Part shown: positions 57,659-64,000 of the stretch, piece by piece
How positions within the stretch are numbered: the first letter of the stretch is position 1
Layout: every line of letters starts with the position of its first letter
Assembly (NCBI RefSeq): GCF_019097595.1
Contig: NC_080717.1
Location: forward strand, 19,022,336 to 19,086,335
DNA from: Hemibagrus wyckioides
Lineage: Eukaryota > Chordata > Actinopteri > Siluriformes > Bagridae
Length of the DNA stretch: 64,000 bases
Direction: 5' to 3'
The notes under the pieces: generated by a model
Databases searched by the model: none
What the model saw: the letters and a program-made list of their open reading frames with translations, nothing else
What the model was told of the DNA's origin: nothing
Made by a program: the position numbers and the translations under genes

Positions 57659-60600
57659 GTTTTTCATTGAAAATATGATAATAATGATGTGCTGTAATAG
57701 CTGGAGGGATGCAGGATTTAAGTTCACTGCATCATTATAATGACCTGGAAAAAAAACCCTAATGTTCAGGAAATAACAGTCTTGTAGGGTATCCTGTTGG
57801 CGTGCTGCACTTATCATGCAAATATGCAATAATAATTACAATACATGCAGACAACTTCCTCCACCCCTTGAGGGTTAGGAGGAAAAATCCAACGTCTAGA
57901 AAATATTGGCAGTTATCTACTCAGGTTTGAAATTGAGGTCCTGGCAGCATTGAAATGAAATTGGGCTATATCATAACCAAATCTATCTCCCAAACATAGT
58001 GACAAAATCAGATGAGGGTGGAAGTGACAGGCTTGGCATCCAGTTTGGACACAGTTAAAGCAGACAGATGGTAAGCGGTCACCTAGCTCATTTACTACGG
58101 CTTTTCAAGGTCACTTTCCTAATGACTGCAAATCCCACTGGTCTCAAAAACTCAAGCAAAAAATGATCAGCACTTGCTTTTTTTTTGGCTCAGATATACC
58201 TGTGTCATGTCACAGCAAAAGCTTATATCAAAGATAAATTAATACTGTATGTGAAAAGATATAGAAATACAATAATTTGATGAAAAACTGAAAGGGTATA
58301 GCAAAAGGAAAACAAACAATTGATCAAACTTTTGAAGGAAATTCATTTCCTTGTAAAATTATAGCACAACACTTGAACACTTATCTTTTATTGTGCTATT
58401 ATCCATGGTCATATATTTATTTAGGAATAAAACAATTAAAAGATTTTTATGTTTTGTTTTGATAGCGATGCTTTACACATAAACATATGTTTTTGTCCAA
58501 GTTGTTCGTCGACATCAAGCCATGTTTTGGGTTTGCTAATCAGACCTAAAGAGATCTTTTGTCAAATCTAATGTCTTTAGCCGTGTACCTGCTCTCTGGT
58601 CTGGTGCCTTTAGCTAGATAATCTACATAAATGCATGCAGATGTTTTCCTGACAGAGATCTGCTACAGAAATTGAGCTGAGTCATTTTTTCCCAAGGTTC
58701 ATCCCATTAGACTCCATTTCCGGATCCACATCTGGACTGTGGTCTGCCTATCTGACAATACCTGCACTAGACCAGACTTTAAGATTTTATGTATATTTGT
58801 AAAACTGTAGAGAAATATATAACATTCAAATCCCAGATTACAGTATCAACCATAAACGAACATGCTGTGATGCTTCATCATTGTCAAGCACCATATGTTT
58901 TATACTAAGAGTTTAGTCAAAAGCTTTTAACAATATGTCAAAGCGTTCAAGAGCTTGCAACTGATATCATCCACCAGTTTAATTGGAGAACACTATAATT
59001 AGTCAGAAAGAATCACGTCTTCTACATTTCAGCAGTAGAAATCCTAATGAATATTCAGTGTCGCAAAACCGAATGATGAAATTCAGATAAAATGAGATCT
59101 GATTTGCACATTTTGTTTGTGCCTCCGGAGGAACGGAGTTTGGAAGCTAAACTTAATTTCAGCCTGAATCATTACTGCTCCATCACTGTGTATAATCGTC
59201 CCACTTAGAAAACAAAAGCTGATGTAGAAAAATGAATTGCTGGGGCTGAGGAAAACATGAGAAACAATGAAGCCCTCCTTCCTGATAGAAATCCTGTGAA
59301 ATAATGATACCCCAACGGTAAGGTACCCAGAGGCTGATGAAGCTTCGATGATGAAGAATAAATCTCTTAGATGTAGTGTGCTAGTCTGAAAAGGAAATGG
59401 TTGGTTGACTGCCTTCTGTAGTTTGAAATGAGGGGCAATTATGTGATATCGTTTCTCTGGTGTGTGAAATGCAGCTTCAAGGGAGAGCATCTGTCAAGGA
59501 AACAAAAGACAAAGAAAAAAAAACTAGAAGATAATGATAAAAATATATCACTAGAAAGTGTTGCGATGTATGCATCAAGTGGGTGTGAGTTACAAAGGAT
59601 CCGAGAAATCTAAATGAAGCATAATGAAGGTTTTCTGGTCATTAGTGATCAGACTAAACGAAATACTGAACATATCTCCAGTAGGTAGCCTGGGAAGACC
59701 TTTCACTTGTGAAATTTGAGGCATTGAAGTTGATTAATGGGACAAAAACTCAATTCTGGCTGTAGGCCAATGACATTTCCCAGATGCTGACATTTATATG
59801 ACCAATGAAATTCAACTAACAGTGAGTAATTGCGATAGAATTTCTTTATAAATGGCAAAAAAACAACAACCAACAACCAAACAAAAACATTTCTCATATA
59901 ACAAAGTGAAAGATGTCACATACAGTGGCCATTCAGAGTCTTCTATACTTTTCAAAGAGTAAACAAATCAGCACTATTAATAGCCCGAGAGAAGGAAGCA
60001 GTCTGCCAAATATAATCAATTGTACAATCTGCCGTCATTTCCCACAAACACCCGAGGCAGGAGGAAAAAAGGGCTGTGCGAAGAAACAAACTAAAAGACT
60101 CTTTGTTGTGGTGATCTGGGGATTTAGGGAAGCGTTCACAACTTTTAGAAGTGGTGCGAAGACTCAGGTACATGAATAGTGGGCTAACCCTTTACCACAG
60201 TCTGCTTTTATCATTGTTGGCTAATCCTAGCCAATGGACCCCTCGGGCAAATCGTAGCACCAACCAAAATAGATCTTCTCTCACCTCCAGCACTCCAGCA
60301 CCATATACACTTTATATGTGTTGGCATGCACATGAACAAGTGCCTCTGAGCAAGGGCAACACAGCCTTCATGGATTTGTGTGGATTTTAAGGCTTGCTAT
60401 ATCAGAGGAAAAAGGTAATTCTGTGAAAGCACTTGCTCTCACAGCAGAAGCAGATAAATGGACCTCCTCACTATATTCTGAACCGATCCCCAGGGAGCAG
60501 TCTGAAATATCTCATCAAGCAGAGCAAGGAATAAGATAGACAGCGTTTGTGTTGAAAACTGACATGACCCAAGGTTTCCAGAGAATTGCTACTGCGAGAG

Positions 60601-60691
60601 CCGTGTGAGTTGAAATAAGGCTGTAGTTTGCCTGCAGTCAGGTTAAAAGCAAAGCTACAGAACAAATTCCCCCAAAACCACAGCAGATGTT
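57659..60691. other. Long unique stretch
   Basis: No gene recognised. The longest open frame (135 codons, 59083-59490 minus) has no domain I know. A-rich tracts occur at 59510-59524 and 59858-59890. Confidence 0.45.
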
Positions 60692-60985
60692 CAGACCTCC
60701 CAGTCTCTTAGCTTCAATCTTCCTGCTCCTTCAGATAGGCCTGTCTAAGGGAAAGGCAAGACAAACACAAGAGGGATGTGTGGATGCAGGAAGCAGATAT
60801 TTTCAATTGGTAAATGTTTTGAAAGTGGGAGGTAAGGGCTGAATACATATTCACTAATAAGCACTTATTACTGAGTACCTCTTCAAAATTCCAGTCAAAT
60901 AGAAATACCTTCTGGGAAATTCCGTCCCTATATGTGTACTTTCAGTAATAATTCTTACCTAGACACACTTTTAAACACTTTTAAA
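60692..60985. repeat. Diverged local duplicate, copy 1
   Basis: Matches 61300-61672 in order of blocks: CCCAGTCTC, TCAATCTTCCTG against TCGAATCTTCCTG, a CCTGT...GAAA.GCAAGA.AA part, GGTAAGGGCTGAATACATAT against GTAAAGGCTGACTAAATGTT, CACTAATAA against CACTTATTAA, CTTCTGGGAAATTCCGTC against CTTTCTGAGAAATTTCAGTC, then TTACCTAGACACACTTTTAA. Overall old divergence with indels. Confidence 0.6.
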
Positions 60986-61051
60986 GTCTTTGCAAATACT
61001 AAAAACAGGTTTTCTAGGTGTGGTATAATTATACTGGAGGTACACAAAGTT

Positions 61052-61076
61052 ACTATATATATATATATATATATAA
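61052..61076. repeat. (TA)n microsatellite
   Basis: About 12 TA units between the two duplicates. Confidence 0.93.
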
Positions 61077-61299
61077 ATGTAGTGTAGTGCACTAGTTTCA
61101 GCAGTAAACATCTTACTAATTCAATAGAAATGATTCCAAGAAAATATTCCCTTTAAAATTCCATTGAGGAGGCTTATGCAACAAAGTCCTGGATTTGATT
61201 CACTTCATTTGAAGAAGTTTTACTTTCCACTGTGGGTTTTCTTTTTTGTTTCAAAAAGTAAAAACCGAGAATGACCTAAAAATACTCACCAAATAAAAC

Positions 61300-61672
61300 C
61301 CCCCCAGTCTCCCTTTTAAAATCATCTAGGCCTCAAAAGACAAATATTTGCCTTCCAAAATAATTTCTGTCTCACATTCTGCGGTCGAATCTTCCTGTTT
61401 CTTAAACCTGTTAAATGAAAAGCAAGAAGAAAAAAAAAAACACAAGATATAGAGGCATAACATTTATTTTAAAACTCTTTTCCTCTCTGTAGGATCAGGT
61501 AAAGGCTGACTAAATGTTCACTTATTAAACCGTATAAATAAAAATAACGAGTGGGATGAAGCAGGATCAAATTCTAATCAAGTGCTTTCTGAGAAATTTC
61601 AGTCTCAGTAATGTGTAATTTTCACTATTAATCAGTCTTACTTCTCTAGTGGCATGTAAACACTTCATTTCA
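61300..61672. repeat. Diverged local duplicate, copy 2
   Basis: Second copy of the unit at 60692-60985, shifted by about 675 bp. It includes an A run at 61430-61440 and the extra block CAAAAGACAAATATTTGCCT (61334-61353), which recurs again at about 62953-63000. Confidence 0.6.
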
Positions 61673-62939
61673 GACGAGTATATTTCAGACATTTCAGCCA
61701 CATGGGGGAAAATCATTAGAAAGACAGCTTACTAAGATTCCAGAAAGCGAATGCGAGAGAGTAGAAACAGATGGTTTTAGGAGAAGAGACTGATTTACAC
61801 ACCAGACCTGAGATAATGTGCACTTTTTAAGAGGTTGGCCACTAAGGAGATGAAAGGGAACCTTTGGCCTACAGTAAGAAGCACATTTGTTAACTGTCAG
61901 CCAACATGAAGGGTTGGCTCACACCCTGTGTGTTTAACAACGATCAAATATTCACATACTAAAAAACCGAGAGCAAATACACCGAGGTAGTTCAGAAACA
62001 GCGTGTCAGATCTAATTTACATTCTGTCCGTAGCTAATCCTCAGGCGTAATGTTGATGACTCTTCACTGGGTATGAAGGAGGGCAGGATCCTTATGGCCC
62101 TCTTGTAAGCAAAGGATGTTCTAGTTTGTTTGAGCATCTGCTTGTACATGTTGACACAGTTGGAGCTTATCATTGATGGGGCTAACAAAAAAAAACAACA
62201 AAAAAAAATCAGTGGTAGGCTGCATGCAAGTGGTGAATGTATACAAAAATCCAAAAAATAATAAGAGGTTAGTTGAATATTTAGGAATGAAACTGACATC
62301 ATTACATAAAATTCTGTTCAAACAGGTCTTACTGGCCTGCTTAGGGCAGCACTTTCATTGTTGACATTTTAAAATAAAAAAGACTATCACCCTCACTCAC
62401 ACATACGTGCCTGGAATGCACATAAAGCACAGGCTCTGATACCCACCTGTCCTGTCTTTAAACTCTCTCTAGAATTTCAGTTATGGTAATGATGGAGCCC
62501 ACCCTCAGCAGGGAGCCATAGAGGTCAGTCTAACAGCAGTCGCATGGTGGCTCTGGGTAACGCGCATTGAGAAAGAGTTACTTATCAAAGCACACAGGCG
62601 TCTTTGATACAATCAGTGCTAGCTCAACACTCCTGACAGTGTCCTAGAGCCGGCCAGCAGCAATTATCCTTCTGGGTCATAGTCTGCCATGTGTGTCTGT
62701 GAGACATCAAATATAGTCACAAAGCACATGCATGTTAGAAACTCGCTCTTTGACAAAAAGGTTGTAGTCTTCTGGCATTATCCAGCACTGACTACAATGC
62801 TAATTGTTTCTGAACCTTCTGCTGTGCCCGAAATCTCAAGAAGTTCCAAGTTAAACTATCAGTCATTTCTTTCCACTGTAAAAAAAAAAGTTAAAACCAA
62901 CATAGACCTACAATACTCAATAAGTCTGTCTTTTTAATC
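61673..62939. other. Unique stretch
   Basis: No gene recognised. The minus-strand frame at 62012-62302 ends in a basic part (FAYKRAIRILPSFIPSEESS, then TLRLRISYG) that looks protein-like but has no known match. Confidence 0.4.
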
Positions 62940-63010
62940 ACAACCAGCCGCCAAAAGGCAAATAGTAATGAATTAACTTTGCCTTTCAAAATAATATCTC
63001 AGATGTTCTA
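62940..63010. repeat. Diverged local duplicate, partial copy 3
   Basis: CCAAAAGGCAAATAG then TTTGCCTTTCAAAATAATAT and CTCAGATGTTCTATCTTG correspond to 61334-61400 of copy 2. Only this part is recognisable. Confidence 0.45.
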
Positions 63011-63016
63011 TCTTGT

Positions 63017-63090
63017 TTTATTTCCTTTCAGGGAAGCACTTTAGCTCATTACTATTTATTTCCTTTCAGGAAGCACTTTAGCTCATTACT
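63017..63090. repeat. Short tandem duplication, 2 units of 36-38 bp
   Basis: Two copies of TTTATTTCCTTTCAGG then (G)AAGCACTTTAGCTCATTACT follow one another at 63017-63054 and 63055-63090 and differ by one G. They abut the SINE that begins at 63096. Confidence 0.92.
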
Positions 63091-63095
63091 TGGGG

Positions 63096-63265
63096 TTGTT
63101 GTAGCTCAGTGGTTAAGGTGTTGGTCTGCTGATCAAAAGGTTGTGAGTTTGAGCTGCTGGCCCCCCCCGCTGGGCCCCTGAGCAAGGCCCTTAACCCTCA
63201 GTTGCTCAGTTTATTAAAAAAATGAGATGATTGTAAGTTGCTCTGAATTAATGTATCTAATGTAC
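63096..63265 (+). mobile_element. tRNA-derived SINE with L2-type 3' tail
   Basis: The head TTGTTGTAGCTCAGTGGTTA then AGGTGTTGGTCTGCTGATC holds an A-box-like TAGCTCAGTGG; GGTTGTGAGTTTGAGCTGCT is the decayed B-box zone. The body CTGGGCCCCTGAGCAAGGCC, CTTAACCCTCAGTTGCTCAG is intact. The end TTGTAAGTTGCTCTGAATTA is a truncated tail. A C run of eight (63162-63169) replaces the usual AAGCTGCCACTG part. Confidence 0.87.
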
Positions 63266-63525
63266 CCTCCCATTTAATCCAGGTCTTGGGACTGACACTG
63301 AGAGTTCAGTGGCTGGGTTAGCTCCCTGCCTGGGGATCGATCCTGGGCTGCAGCAATGAGAGATTGAACCATTTTACAATCCCTTTCCAAAATCCCTTTC
63401 CACATAAACTGTACATGTTTTTTTCTGCAGCAAAATTAAACAGAAAAGTTAAACGTAAACCTCATAATATAATGTTAACATAATATAAAGGTTTAGGAAT
63501 GATTAAAAAAAGGACAATGTTGCAC

Positions 63526-63530
<5 letters not shown>
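63266..63530. other. Unique spacer
   Basis: Nothing recognised. Confidence 0.4.

Positions 63531-63602
<72 letters not shown>
63531..63602. repeat. (AT)n microsatellite
   Basis: About 36 pure AT units, the longest of the window. Confidence 0.97.
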
Positions 63603-63608
<6 letters not shown>

Positions 63609-64000
63609 CATCAACATAAAAACTAAAAATATGAGGAACCACTAATTGCATAATTACACAATTATGCATTTATTCTTTTTGTGCAGCATGGACTAAAGTA
63701 AAGGAAAATATGATGGAAAAAAATGAATGTGAAATCACCATTTTATTGAAATAGAAAATGGCCTAAACTTTCAGCTCAGACCAGACCATTGAACATCTCA
63801 TCTTACAAATGTGTTAAAACCAATATAAATCTGTAACTAAAAAACAGAGTAGTTTGTTTTTGGCTGCTTGCTTTCTTTCACGGCTAAAAGCGTACGGATG
63901 TGAGGTTCCGTTTTTAATCCGGCGTACTGGTGTATGTGAACAACAGGCGACTGAGTCATACTTTAAATACATAGATACTGTAGTCAAGATAAACATTTCA
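63603..64000. other. Unique AT-rich stretch to the window end
   Basis: Nothing recognised; a 60-codon minus-strand frame at 63814-63996 has no known domain. Confidence 0.45.

Noticed and set aside
59083..59490. 135-codon minus-strand gene
   Set aside because: No recognised motif; composition fits translated AT-rich non-coding DNA.
63017..63090. Target-site duplication of the adjacent SINE
   Set aside because: Both units lie on the same side of the SINE.
63096..63150. tRNA gene
   Set aside because: The tRNA-like TAGCTCAGTGG part is the SINE head; the B box is degraded.

Overview
The window looks like vertebrate, almost certainly teleost fish, nuclear DNA. The evidence is the repeat content: decayed Tc1/mariner transposons of several families, tRNA-derived SINEs of fish type, a fish LINE-type 3' tail, and very many CA, GA, TA and TATC microsatellites. 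Background sequence is AT-rich and CpG-poor. An otophysan such as a catfish would fit the SINE types, but that is a weak inference. I find no convincing multi-exon gene, no rRNA, no functional tRNA and nothing prokaryotic or viral. The window reads as intergenic sequence or one long intron.

Layout. 0-45 kb: unique non-coding sequence broken by short transposon relics. Tc1-like fragments lie at about 0.9, 6.2, 9.2, 17.5, 23.9, 26.1, 31.1, 34.0 and 35.5 kb, and a pogo/Tigger-like MITE at 2.3 kb. SINEs lie at 1.6, 9.8, 14.3, 20.3, 33.6 and 35.3 kb, and LINE-type 3' tails at 2.9 and 25.5 kb. A short, unrecognised but protein-like open segment with a splice-acceptor-like border lies at 38.04-38.21 kb on the minus strand.

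45.4-53.6 kb is the striking part: a cluster of unrelated tandem arrays. In order these are a 31-bp minisatellite, a 15-bp minisatellite, a 4.06-kb pentanucleotide array with higher-order repeats and almost no cytosine on the plus strand, a CT/CA compound microsatellite, a CpG-rich promoter-like segment of about 470 bp, and a 2.2-kb array of 45-bp units. The very long open frames here (1406, 741 and 672 codons) are products of repeat periodicity, and I do not call them genes.

53.6-64 kb: unique AT-rich sequence with two more SINEs, a set of diverged local duplications at 60.7-63.0 kb and a long TA tract at 63.5 kb.

Identification of repeat families rests on remembered consensus features (transposase fragments, terminal repeats, SINE boxes, LINE-type tails); no database search was possible.
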